From: Gammaproteobacteria bacterium
GTDB lineage: Bacteria; Pseudomonadota; Gammaproteobacteria; Arenicellales; JAOTYS01
NCBI GenBank assembly: GCA_029861795.1
Contig: JAOTYS010000087.1
Span: 1-12,840 of the forward strand
Length of the DNA: 12,840 nucleotides
Reading direction: 5' to 3'
Both the position numbers and the translations under genes were made by a program. The notes under the pieces were generated by a model. It had not been told where the DNA came from. It ran no database searches and was given only the letters and a program-made list of their open reading frames with translations. This document shows, piece by piece, positions 1-7,510 of the stretch (the stretch's first letter is position 1; every line of letters starts with the position of its first letter).

Positions 1-216
1 CACCTGTTCCATCAAGCCAGCTTTACTGAGTGCATTGATGCCCCGATTTGCCAGGGCGAGGTTAATGGAACGGCCCGCCGGGAGCTCGACTTTGCGCATG
101 TCGGGCCGGCATTCATAAATAGCCACCCCAAAACCAAGCCTTGCCAGATAGATACCCGCGAGTGAGCCGACCAGGCCCGCGCCGACAATGGTTATATGGG
201 TATCCCTAGTCTGCAT
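1..216 (-). CDS. kmo: Kynurenine 3-monooxygenase, N-terminal part (cut by window edge)
   Basis: FAD-dependent hydroxylase that would convert L-kynurenine to 3-hydroxykynurenine with NADPH and O2. Only the first 72 residues are in the window, against a usual length of about 450. They hold the dinucleotide-binding fold: ITIVGAGLVGS (G12, G14, G17) followed by a beta strand ending in YE at 34-35, which is where the FAD ribose is bound. GRSINLALANRG at 48-59 is the signature that separates kynurenine monooxygenases from other FAD hydroxylases. I found no clear ribosome binding site before the ATG, but it sits directly before the FAD motif as expected. The gene lies 123 bases downstream of kynureninase on the same strand, so it is probably the last gene seen of the leftward kynurenine operon. 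The identity is firm; whether the remainder is intact cannot be seen. Confidence 0.9.
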   Translation of the reverse strand, partial: MQTRDTHITIVGAGLVGSLAGIYLARLGFGVAIYECRPDMRKVELPAGRSINLALANRGINALSKAGLMEQV

Positions 217-339
217 AACCCAAATGGTTTTATGAGATCAAATGTCTGGAAGAATGGACTTACCGCTCCTACCTTCCGCTTGTTAACGCAACGGGCTTTG
301 ATGAGATCTGTGATTTCAGCATGAGTTTCGAATCCAAGA

Positions 340-1629
340 TCAAACACTTGTCCTCAGAATTTCCACAAATCGATAGCAATCTTCAAAGCTGTTGTAGAGA
401 GGCACCGGCGCAACTCGAATCGCGTTGGGCTCCCGCCAGTCAGCAACAACCCCGGCTGCGTCCAGCCTGTTAAACATTTCCTTGCCTGTCCCGGTCTCGA
501 GTTGCACGATCAACGAAAGCTGGCAGCCACGTCTATTCGGATCTGCGGGCGTAATGATTTCTATTTCCTCGCCTAGCTCCTGGTGCAGTAGCCATTCCAA
601 ATAGCCGATCATGATGACCGATTTCTTGCGTAAGGGTTGCATACACCCGGCCTGGTCGAATACTTCCAGGGATGCGCGAATAGCAGACAAGGACAAGATG
701 GAGGGATTGGAAAGCTGCCACCCTTCTGCCCCGTGAATCGGATTGAAGCGCGGCTCCATCTTGAATCGAGTCAACTTATCGTGGCCCCACCAACCAGTAA
801 AACGGGGCAACTCAGCGTTGCTACCGTGGCACTGATGAATGAAGCAACCAGCCAAGGATCCCGGACCTGAGTTCAGATACTTGTAGGTGCACCAGACGGC
901 GAAATCCACATTCCAATCATGCAAGTGCAACGGAATGTTGCCGGTGGCATGCGCTAGATCGAAGCCAATCGCGCAGCCTTTTTCGTGGCCGAGTCTTGCA
1001 ATCTCAGCCATGTCGAAGAGCTGGCCGGTATAATATTGAACGCCAGGCAAAAAAATAAGAGCGATCGACTCACCCTGCCGCTCTATGATCTCGCGAATGT
1101 CTTGTTCGTGGATCAGCATTTCTCCGGCGCGAGGTTTGAGCAAGATCATCGATTCAGCGGGATCATAGCCGTGGAACCTGATCTGGGATTCGACGGCAAA
1201 ATGATCAGAGGGAAACGCGTGATCTTCCAACAAGATCTTGTGGCGCTCAGGCCTTGGCTGGTAAAAGCTCACCATCATCAAGTGAAGGTTGGCGGTGAGG
1301 GAATTCATGGTAACTACTTCAGTATCCATGGCACCGACGAGCTCGGACATAGTCTCGCTCAAAAACTCATGGTAGGGAGCCCATGGGTATTCGCAATCGA
1401 AATGTCCCTTTACGCCCAGGCGCCGCCACTTATCGAGTTCGGCATCAACGTATTGCGCTGTGATCTTGGGCTGAAGACCTAGAGAATTACCGCAGAAATA
1501 GATCTCGTCGTCACCGCTAGCCATCTTCGGGATATGGAATTCTCCTCTGAAATGAGCGAGCGGATCCTCTCGATCCATTTTTCGAGCGAAGTCCAGATCG
1601 CTCTTATACTGAACTCCCTCGATCAACAT
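340..1629 (-). CDS. kynU: Kynureninase
   Basis: PLP-dependent hydrolase that splits 3-hydroxykynurenine (or kynurenine) into 3-hydroxyanthranilate (or anthranilate) and alanine. The 429-residue length fits the family. The fold-type I aminotransferase core is clear: YFCGNSLGL at 44-52 near the N terminus, FDLAHATGN at 223-231 with the PLP-ring aspartate D224, and CTYKYLNSGPG at 247-257 with the Schiff-base lysine K250. The tryptophan-rich GWWGHD segment at 279-284 is also typical. The start ATG overlaps the stop of the upstream formamidase gene by 7 bases (1623-1629) and has AAGGGA six bases before it, which indicates translational coupling. As kmo is present, the natural substrate here is most likely 3-hydroxykynurenine. 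Confidence 0.97.
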   Translation of the reverse strand: MLIEGVQYKSDLDFARKMDREDPLAHFRGEFHIPKMASGDDEIYFCGNSLGLQPKITAQYVDAELDKWRRLGVKGHFDCEYPWAPYHEFLSETMSELVGAMDTEVVTMNSLTANLHLMMVSFYQPRPERHKILLEDHAFPSDHFAVESQIRFHGYDPAESMILLKPRAGEMLIHEQDIREIIERQGESIALIFLPGVQYYTGQLFDMAEIARLGHEKGCAIGFDLAHATGNIPLHLHDWNVDFAVWCTYKYLNSGPGSLAGCFIHQCHGSNAELPRFTGWWGHDKLTRFKMEPRFNPIHGAEGWQLSNPSILSLSAIRASLEVFDQAGCMQPLRKKSVIMIGYLEWLLHQELGEEIEIITPADPNRRGCQLSLIVQLETGTGKEMFNRLDAAGVVADWREPNAIRVAPVPLYNSFEDCYRFVEILRTSV

Positions 1630-2447
1630 AATCCCTTCAGAGGATAGAGAACCGGGCTAGAAGGAACCGCATCAGTATGAAAGGCAGGCACTTGCAAATT
1701 CAAAAGGTACAGGCCGTCTGGAATATCGTCGCTGACAAACACCATCTCGGTCACAGTCGTACTCACCCGAGTCTCTGATGTGGTGTCGTGCGCGCCCTCT
1801 GGCACATTCCAGAAAATATGATGATTAGTGAGCATGCCTTCGTCGTTCATCTTGTCGATAGAGGGAAAGTCCACCAACAGGTGCTTCACGCCCTGTTCAA
1901 CTAAGTGATTCATGGCGTCGACGGTGAAGAAGGGCGACTCGTCACCATCTCCGTATTGCCTTTGTTTTTTGGCATCGTCGTTGGGTAGGGTACGGACTAC
2001 CAGCGCCGTGAGTTCGTCTTGTGCATAGTTAGCTAATCCCTCTGACAGTTCTGCACGTGTGATGAGGCGATCCTGGGCTTCGAGCACCGGGCGGTAGACC
2101 TCCTGGATGTCGGAGCCCAATATCGGTGTCACGCTAACGACCACCGCCGGCATGAGGTTCTGAGGTAATACTTCGAAAGCTGCCAGTCTTTGGTGGAGGA
2201 TATGCCCTGCCGACTCTGTATGAGTACCGTTGCAATGGGGCACAATCCGGATCTCGCTTACGTTGCAACCGCCTCCCCACTGTGTGTCGCCAACAAAATT
2301 GCTGAGCGACAGAGGCGTCGCCTCGGCCCGTGGCGCGCCAAAGAAGTTTGGCTGGGGACCGTTGAACTGAAGGGGAATGCCCAGACTTTTTTGCCGAGCC
2401 AAGTCAACCTGATAACGCTTACCTGCAATGGTCACGCTCAGATCCAT
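1623..2447 (-). CDS. Cyclase-family protein, probable kynurenine formamidase
   Basis: Probable metal-dependent hydrolase that removes formate from N-formylkynurenine to give kynurenine. This job is inferred from the family and from its place between ACMS decarboxylase and kynureninase. The motif HCNGTHTESAGH at 71-82 is a variant of the cyclase/KynB metal site (HxGTHxDxPxH), with glutamate where the aspartate is usual and no proline. The C-terminal segment with AFHTDAVPSSPVLYP also fits the cyclase fold. At 274 residues it is longer than typical KynB (about 210), so it belongs to a separate branch and I give no symbol. I chose the ATG at 2447 because it overlaps the ACMS decarboxylase stop as TAATG, with GAGGGAG about 11 bases upstream. 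An in-frame ATG at 2480 would add 11 residues and a 34-base overlap. Confidence 0.82.
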   Translation of the reverse strand: MDLSVTIAGKRYQVDLARQKSLGIPLQFNGPQPNFFGAPRAEATPLSLSNFVGDTQWGGGCNVSEIRIVPHCNGTHTESAGHILHQRLAAFEVLPQNLMPAVVVSVTPILGSDIQEVYRPVLEAQDRLITRAELSEGLANYAQDELTALVVRTLPNDDAKKQRQYGDGDESPFFTVDAMNHLVEQGVKHLLVDFPSIDKMNDEGMLTNHHIFWNVPEGAHDTTSETRVSTTVTEMVFVSDDIPDGLYLLNLQVPAFHTDAVPSSPVLYPLKGLC

Positions 2448-3457
2448 TACAGCACATGCTCCCTCGACAAATTCAGCCATTCGAGTGCAGTGCCGTGCAG
2501 CAGGCGCGCCCGAACGTTTTCGTCTGTCACCACGGATTCGATCAGCATCCCTGGCTCCAATTCACCCAAGGGGAAGGGATAGTCAGTGCCGAGAGCCAAG
2601 CGCTCAGGACCCATGAGTTCTAGTAGGTACTGCAGTGTGATCGGATCGTGGACTAAGGTGTCAAGATAGATCTTGTCCAAGTATTCCCGCGGATTAATTT
2701 CGTTGTCTACCGCACACAGATCCGGTCGCACATTGAAGCCATGTCCAATACGGCCAATAGTCCCAGGAAAAGCACCACCTCCATGAGCAAAGGCGATGCG
2801 CAGATTGGGCAGACGTTCTAATACGCCACCGAAGATCAGCGAGCAAATGGCCAGTGACATTTCAGCCGGCATGCCAACCAACCAAGGCAACCAATACTTG
2901 GGCATTCTTTCCTTGCCCACCATGTCCCATGGATGTACGAACACAGCCGCCCCCAAAACCTGGGCTGCTTCAAAGACTGGAAACAGCGTTTCATGGTCCA
3001 GGTTCAAATCGTTGACGTGGGAACCGATCTGTACACCTGCCAGACCCAATTCCTTAACACAGCGCTCTAACTCCTTCACGGCAAGATCGGGAGCCTGCAT
3101 TGGAATGGTACCGAGACCCACAAAACGCTTGGGATAATTGGCAACCGTACCGGCCAAGTGGTCGTTGAGAAATCTGGATAGATCCAAAGTGTGTTTCGGC
3201 TTGGCCCAGTAACTAAACATAACTGGGACCGTGGATAGAACTTGCATGTTTACGTGATGGTGATCGCACTCCTTCATGCGAGTGTGCGGATCCCAGCAGT
3301 TAGCCTGGATTTCCCGGAAGAGCTTTCCGCCGATCATCATACGGGCACAACCTGTTTTCTGATGCTCAAGATTCACAAAACCACCGTAGCCGTATTTTTC
3401 ACTCAAGCTTGGCCAGTTCTCCGGGAGAATGTGAGTATGTATGTCGATCTTGAGCAT
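2447..3457 (-). CDS. nbaD: 2-amino-3-carboxymuconate-6-semialdehyde decarboxylase (ACMSD)
   Basis: Zinc-dependent decarboxylase of the amidohydrolase superfamily. It turns 2-amino-3-carboxymuconate-6-semialdehyde into 2-aminomuconate-6-semialdehyde and so diverts carbon from quinolinate and NAD towards breakdown. The 336-residue length is normal. Metal ligands are visible as HTH at 7-9, H175 in FVHPWDM, and D292 in LGTDYPFPLGE. H225 in AFAHGGGAFP is the expected catalytic histidine. R48 and R236 (GRIGHGF) match the two substrate-carboxylate arginines of the Pseudomonas enzyme with a constant small offset, recalled from memory. The ribosome binding site is weak. It is the first gene after a 297-base gap in the operon, so it may have its own promoter, and its stop overlaps the next start by one base. 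Confidence 0.96.
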   Translation of the reverse strand: MLKIDIHTHILPENWPSLSEKYGYGGFVNLEHQKTGCARMMIGGKLFREIQANCWDPHTRMKECDHHHVNMQVLSTVPVMFSYWAKPKHTLDLSRFLNDHLAGTVANYPKRFVGLGTIPMQAPDLAVKELERCVKELGLAGVQIGSHVNDLNLDHETLFPVFEAAQVLGAAVFVHPWDMVGKERMPKYWLPWLVGMPAEMSLAICSLIFGGVLERLPNLRIAFAHGGGAFPGTIGRIGHGFNVRPDLCAVDNEINPREYLDKIYLDTLVHDPITLQYLLELMGPERLALGTDYPFPLGELEPGMLIESVVTDENVRARLLHGTALEWLNLSREHVL

Positions 3458-3754
3458 CTAAGCTACACCAAGGAAGTCTGAGGAAATGAAATTCAGGCCA
3501 GCGTAACACACACTTTCACACTCAAGCGCTTAGCTTTCCCTAACGATGAAACCGCTGCGAACCACGATATCCCTTTCGTGGCTGGTCGCAGGTTGTTAAC
3601 GACGGACGACGCACTCCGCATAAGACTGGATTTAACATGCTGCGAACCATTTTGTCTCGCGTTCAGGGGAGAGACTTTCTGACACCTCTACTTGCACACA
3701 ATAAATAAACGTGAGCGTAGGTGCGCGATGTCACAGCTTAATGTGAGCGGACAG
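3458..3754. other. 297-base intra-operon gap with short repeats
   Basis: No convincing coding sequence on either strand. It separates the 3-hydroxyanthranilate dioxygenase stop from the ACMS decarboxylase start, both read leftward, while the other gaps between adjacent genes of this leftward group run from overlaps up to 123 bases. It holds an 11-base direct repeat (GCTGCGAACCA at 3554-3564 and 3639-3649), an inverted repeat CCACGA-N8-TCGTGG at 3562-3581 and a second one, TCACA-N6-TGTGA, at 3731-3746. A secondary promoter or regulator site for the downstream half of the operon is plausible, but I could not pick a convincing -35/-10 pair. Confidence 0.5.
3562..3581. repeat. Inverted repeat, possible operator
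   Basis: CCACGA at 3562-3567 is matched by TCGTGG at 3576-3581 around an 8-base centre. One copy of the 11-base direct repeat GCTGCGAACCA overlaps its left edge. It lies about 105 bases upstream of the ACMS decarboxylase start. There is no T-run, so a terminator is unlikely. Confidence 0.35.
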
Positions 3755-4294
3755 TTAGCTCGCGAATTTGCCCGGATGGATGGTCCCGCAATGACTGCAG
3801 GTCCGCAGCGCCTCATCACCGTAGAACTCCTCAAACAGCGGTGGCAGATCCTTAACGATGCTCCGTAGCAACACCTCCGTGCGATGCACCACTTGATGAC
3901 AGTTCATGCAGTACCATTCGAATGCATCCTTCTCGCCCGGCGGCCGCTTGGGTTCGATCACCAGACCGATGCTCCCCGACTCGGGCCGCTGTGGCGAATG
4001 GCGAACATGGGACGGCAGCAAAAAAATCTCGCCCTCACGAATGGGGACATCTTTATGGGGTTCTCCCGGTTGCTCCATGATCTGCAGGATCATGTTGCCT
4101 TCGATCTGGTAGAAGAATTCCTCTACCGGGTCATCGTGATAGTCCGTACGCTGGTTGGGGCCGCCGACCACCATCGCTACCATGTCACCATCTTCCCAGA
4201 TCTTTGCATTGCCGACTGGCGGCTTAAGCTTGTCGCGATTGTCGTCTATCCATGCTTTGAAGTTGAACGCTTGTAGTGAATGTTTGGAAGCCAT
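3755..4294 (-). CDS. nbaC: 3-hydroxyanthranilate 3,4-dioxygenase
   Basis: Non-heme iron dioxygenase that opens the ring of 3-hydroxyanthranilate to give 2-amino-3-carboxymuconate-6-semialdehyde. The 179-residue cupin has the expected iron ligands H53, E59 (in DPVEEFFYQ) and H99 (in RHSPQR), with substrate-binding R49, R103 and E114. The C terminus carries two CxxC pairs, C129/C132 and C166/C169, which form the rubredoxin-like second iron site found in bacterial enzymes of this family and missing from the animal ones. The start ATG is 9 bases past the stop of the deaminase gene, with GAGGT in between, so the two are co-transcribed. The symbol follows the Pseudomonas nba naming. Confidence 0.97.
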   Translation of the reverse strand: MASKHSLQAFNFKAWIDDNRDKLKPPVGNAKIWEDGDMVAMVVGGPNQRTDYHDDPVEEFFYQIEGNMILQIMEQPGEPHKDVPIREGEIFLLPSHVRHSPQRPESGSIGLVIEPKRPPGEKDAFEWYCMNCHQVVHRTEVLLRSIVKDLPPLFEEFYGDEALRTCSHCGTIHPGKFAS

Positions 4295-4303
4295 GGCGCG
4301 ACC

Positions 4304-4717
4304 TCACTTGACGGGTTTATAAGCGATAACCTTCATCTCGATTAGAAGGTGAGGGTGCGGTAGCTGATGCACGGCGACTGTGGTTCGCGTTGGGCCATCG
4401 ACATCAAAGTACTGTGCATACACCTCGTTATAGCCGTCGAAGTCGTTCATGTCGACGAGAAAAGTGCTGATATCGACGGCGTCAGCTAAGGTCGCATCCA
4501 TACCCTTCAAGATCTCGCGAATGTTCTCGATGACAGCCTGGGTTTGCTCTGATATATCCAGTTGCACTGTGCCACAATCATCGACCTTCACCCCTGCGAA
4601 GGTGTCGTCCGGTCGCCGCGAGCTGGTGCCCGAGACGAAGATAAAACTACCGACGCGTTTAACATGCGGATAAGCGCCACGCGGCTTTGGCAGATCGGTG
4701 AGGACTTTACTGGTCAT
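4304..4717 (-). CDS. nbaF: 2-aminomuconate deaminase, RidA family
   Basis: RidA/YjgF-type trimeric deaminase that probably converts 2-aminomuconate to 4-oxalocrotonate and ammonia, the last step encoded in this window. The 137-residue protein has the family core: FIFVSGTSSRRPDD near 26-38, the arginine R111 in GPTRTTVAV that holds the substrate carboxylate, and E127 in LIEMKVIAYK. RidA proteins as a class hydrolyse enamines and imines. The specific substrate is inferred from the neighbours and from similarity to NbaF/AmnD. I prefer the ATG at 4717; a TTG at 4729 would add four residues and has no better ribosome binding site. It is the first gene of the leftward operon and diverges from the MetE-like gene across 73 bases. 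Confidence 0.88.
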   Translation of the reverse strand: MTSKVLTDLPKPRGAYPHVKRVGSFIFVSGTSSRRPDDTFAGVKVDDCGTVQLDISEQTQAVIENIREILKGMDATLADAVDISTFLVDMNDFDGYNEVYAQYFDVDGPTRTTVAVHQLPHPHLLIEMKVIAYKPVK

Positions 4718-4790
4718 GCACAGGTTCAAGGCCCGCAGAAGCCGTCATGGATGTATCATGTGCGTCATCGCAAGACAAGAGGATAATCAT
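4718..4790. promoter_or_regulatory. Divergent promoter region between the two kynurenine arms
   Basis: This 73-base stretch must carry the start signals for both the leftward deaminase operon and the rightward MetE-like/dehydrogenase unit. TATCAT at 4754-4759 is a fair -10 for the rightward direction, though no good -35 is seen at the right distance. CGTCAT occurs at 4743-4748 and 4763-4768, exactly 20 bases apart, which is two helical turns and could be a pair of regulator half-sites. AGAGG at 4778-4782 is the ribosome binding site for the rightward gene. Confidence 0.5.
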
Positions 4791-5903
4791 ATGACATATC
4801 GCACGTCTCCACCGTTCCGCGCCGAACATGTAGGCAGCCTGCTCAGACCCGCAGAGCTGCTTGAGGCGCGAGACGCAAACAGCCGCGGGGAGCTATCGGC
4901 ACAAAGACTGCGTGGTGTCGAAGACCATTGTATCCGCGAAATCGTCTCGGATCAGGAGAAGATAGGATTTAAAGCAGTGACTGATGGCGAGTTCCGTCGC
5001 ACCTATTTTCATATCGATTTCCTTGAAAGACTCGAGGGTGTCACAGTCAAAGGCGGTATTCCCGTTAAATTCAGAGGTGCCCAAGGGGAAGTGGACTTTG
5101 CGCCGCCACGACTCGAAGTGACCGGTAAACTGCGTCATGTCGGCGGAATCCAAACGGCAGACTTCACCTTCCTCAAAGGTACGACGACGCGTGTTACCAA
5201 AGTGTGTATCCCTTCACCAACGATGGTTCATTTTCGCGGAGGACGGGCGGCGATCGATACTGAAGCCTACCCAGACCTGGATGAGTTCTTTGATGACCTG
5301 GCGCAGTGCTACCGGGACGAAATAGCAGCACTGGCCGCCGTCGGGTGTCGCTACGTTCAACTCGACGATACCAACCTCGCCTATCTTTGTGACGACACCA
5401 TGCGCCAGGGTGCTCTCCAAAGGGGTGACGACCCGCGGGAACTTCCCCGCACCTACGCCAAGTTGATTAACGACTCCATTCGTGGACGGCCCGCGGACAT
5501 GACCATCGGCATTCATTTATGCCGTGGAAACTTCCAGAGCGCATGGGTGGCGGAGGGCGGCTACGACCCTGTTGCTGAAATTCTGTTCAATGAAATCGAT
5601 GTGGACGGTTTCTTTCTTGAGTATGACGATCATCGCTCTGGAAGCTTCGAACCGCTGCGTTTTGTGCCTCGCAACAAGATAGTGGTGCTGGGGTTGTTGA
5701 CGTCCAAAGTGGGCGATCTAGAGCCCAAGGATGAACTCAAGCATCGCATCGACGATGCGACCCAATATTTGGACCTCGAACAGATTTGCCTGAGCCCGCA
5801 ATGCGGCTTCTCGAGCACCGTACATGGCAATCGTGTCACTCAACAAGATCAGGATGCCAAGTTGAAATTGGTGGTCGAAACTGCGGCGGAGGTGTGGGGG
5901 TGA
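4791..5903 (+). CDS. MetE-like (cobalamin-independent methionine synthase family) methyltransferase
   Basis: A 370-residue single-barrel protein resembling the C-terminal half of MetE and the stand-alone YxjG/YxjH group, opening with the typical FRAEHVGSLLRP at 9-20. The four zinc ligands expected of the family are all present: H242 and C244 (IHLCRGNFQS), E277 (FFLEYDD) and C338 (SPQCGFSS). D192 in QLDDT matches the acidic residue that contacts the amino acid substrate in MetE. So it is probably an active thiol methyltransferase, or a relative using the same zinc chemistry. Its natural substrate is unknown, and its link to kynurenine breakdown is not explained by the known pathway. I chose the ATG at 4791, eight bases past AGAGG. 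An upstream in-frame start would add 31 residues that do not look like the family and would run into the divergent gene. Confidence 0.85.
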   Translation: MTYRTSPPFRAEHVGSLLRPAELLEARDANSRGELSAQRLRGVEDHCIREIVSDQEKIGFKAVTDGEFRRTYFHIDFLERLEGVTVKGGIPVKFRGAQGEVDFAPPRLEVTGKLRHVGGIQTADFTFLKGTTTRVTKVCIPSPTMVHFRGGRAAIDTEAYPDLDEFFDDLAQCYRDEIAALAAVGCRYVQLDDTNLAYLCDDTMRQGALQRGDDPRELPRTYAKLINDSIRGRPADMTIGIHLCRGNFQSAWVAEGGYDPVAEILFNEIDVDGFFLEYDDHRSGSFEPLRFVPRNKIVVLGLLTSKVGDLEPKDELKHRIDDATQYLDLEQICLSPQCGFSSTVHGNRVTQQDQDAKLKLVVETAAEVWG

Positions 5904-6043
5904 TTCCAACCCCATATTAGAACTGTTTCAGACGATGAGGAAATCCGGTATTTCAGGATATGCGAAGAGTTGCTCGACTTTGTGCTGCAGTATATCTCAG
6001 CACCGGTCGCGTTTGAGCTAAATGTCGATCTGGAGGGAACGTC

Positions 6044-7510
6044 ATGAAGCCTGAGACTTTGCGCTTTTTCATTGATGGGGAGTTTGTTGCCGCCAGCAAT
6101 CAGCAGTTATTTGCCAACACTAACCCCGTTGATGGCAGTCTTATTTCACATGTTCCGGAAGCGACGGGGGCGGACGTGGACCACGCGGTACAGGCGGCAC
6201 GGCGGGCCCTGTCGGGTCCATGGTCGACACTGAGCGCAGACGAACGGTGTCGGCTACTGCACCGAGTAGCAAACATTATCGATCGACGTTTCGAGGATTT
6301 CTTAAAAGCCGAGGTCACCGACACAGGGAAGCCGGTGTCAGTGGCTTCAACGATCGACATTCCCCGCGGCGCCGCCAACTTCCGTGTCTTCGCGGACATG
6401 GTAAAGAGCATGGCTGACGAATCGTTCCACACGCCAACCCCGGACGGAACAGGCGCGATGAACTACACGGTGCGTAAGCCCAAGGGAGTGATCGCCGTAA
6501 TATGTCCTTGGAATCTGCCATTCCTTCTAATGACCTGGAAGGTGGGGCCGGCGCTCGCCTGTGGCAACACAATGGTAGTCAAGCCGTCGGAGGAGACCCC
6601 CACTACCGCCACCCTACTTGGCGAAGTCATGCTGGAGGCCGGGGTGCCCCCTGGTGTGTTCAACGTCATCCATGGGTTCGGACCGGATTCAGCGGGCGAG
6701 TACCTTGTGCGACACAACGACATCAGCGCGGTGACGTTCACCGGTGAAACCCGCACCGGCACAGCCATCATGGGATTGGTGGCTGAGGGCATTAAGGACG
6801 TATCGTTCGAACTCGGCGGCAAGAATCCCGCTATCGTTTGCGCCGACTGCGATTTCGATAAAGCGATCGAGGGGACACAGCGATCAGTATTTGCCAACTG
6901 CGGACAGATATGTCTTGGCACCGAGAGAGTATACGTCGAGAGAAGCTTGTTCGAGCGTTTGGTAAACGCGCTGAAAGAACGCGCCGAGAGTCTGGTCATG
7001 GGTGATCCGTTCGACCCGAGCACTAGCTTGGGACCACTGATCAGCCTGGAGCACCGAGATAAGGTACTCCATTACTACGAAGACGCCGCTTTACAAGGCG
7101 CCGAAGTAGTGACCGGCGGTGGTACCGCCGAACTCGACCGGCGTTACGCAGCTGGCAGTTGGGTCCAGCCAACCATCTGGACGGGGCTACCCGAGGAGTC
7201 GTCGGTCAACCGCGAGGAGATCTTCGGACCATGTTGTCATATCCGACCTTTTGATGCCGTGGAAGAAGCCATCGCGCTCGCGAACGACACCGACTACGGT
7301 CTGGCTGCCACCGTGTGGACACAGGACGTGTCCAAAGCGAACTATGTCGCGACCCATATCGAGAGCGGCATCTGTTGGGTCAACTGCTGGTTTCTGCGCG
7401 ATCTTCGCACGCCGTTTGGGGGCACCAAAAAATCCGGTATCGGACGCGAAGGTGGACACTACTCATTTGAATTTTATAGCGAGATCCAGAATGTATGCGT
7501 CAAATTTTGA
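6044..7510 (+). CDS. nbaE: 2-aminomuconate-6-semialdehyde dehydrogenase
   Basis: NAD-dependent aldehyde dehydrogenase that oxidises 2-aminomuconate-6-semialdehyde to 2-aminomuconate. The 488 residues hold the full ALDH set: N157 in CPWNLP, FTGETRTG at 232-239 in the NAD fold, the general base E256 in ELGGK, and the nucleophile C290 in GQICLG. R108, N157, E256, C290 and R452 each lie exactly 12 residues before the catalytic and substrate-binding positions I recall for the Pseudomonas fluorescens enzyme (R120, N169, E268, C302, R464). This supports the semialdehyde specificity and not just the superfamily. A 2-hydroxymuconic semialdehyde dehydrogenase is the nearest alternative, but the neighbours favour this call. 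GGAGGG at 6032-6037 sets the start. A 140-base gap with no clear gene separates it from the MetE-like gene. Confidence 0.93.
   Translation: MKPETLRFFIDGEFVAASNQQLFANTNPVDGSLISHVPEATGADVDHAVQAARRALSGPWSTLSADERCRLLHRVANIIDRRFEDFLKAEVTDTGKPVSVASTIDIPRGAANFRVFADMVKSMADESFHTPTPDGTGAMNYTVRKPKGVIAVICPWNLPFLLMTWKVGPALACGNTMVVKPSEETPTTATLLGEVMLEAGVPPGVFNVIHGFGPDSAGEYLVRHNDISAVTFTGETRTGTAIMGLVAEGIKDVSFELGGKNPAIVCADCDFDKAIEGTQRSVFANCGQICLGTERVYVERSLFERLVNALKERAESLVMGDPFDPSTSLGPLISLEHRDKVLHYYEDAALQGAEVVTGGGTAELDRRYAAGSWVQPTIWTGLPEESSVNREEIFGPCCHIRPFDAVEEAIALANDTDYGLAATVWTQDVSKANYVATHIESGICWVNCWFLRDLRTPFGGTKKSGIGREGGHYSFEFYSEIQNVCVKF

Noticed and set aside
985..1482. 165-codon open frame on the plus strand opposite kynU
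   Set aside because: It lies wholly antisense to a well-supported kynureninase, resembles no family I know and has no ribosome binding site. It is a coding shadow.
3731..3746. CRP-like site TCACA-N6-TGTGA
   Set aside because: The arms are in the reverse order of a CRP site (TGTGA-N6-TCACA), so it is only a generic inverted repeat.
4698..4790. Longer N terminus for the MetE-like protein
   Set aside because: The 31 extra residues do not resemble the family, would overlap the divergent deaminase start, and the ATG at 4791 has a good ribosome binding site.
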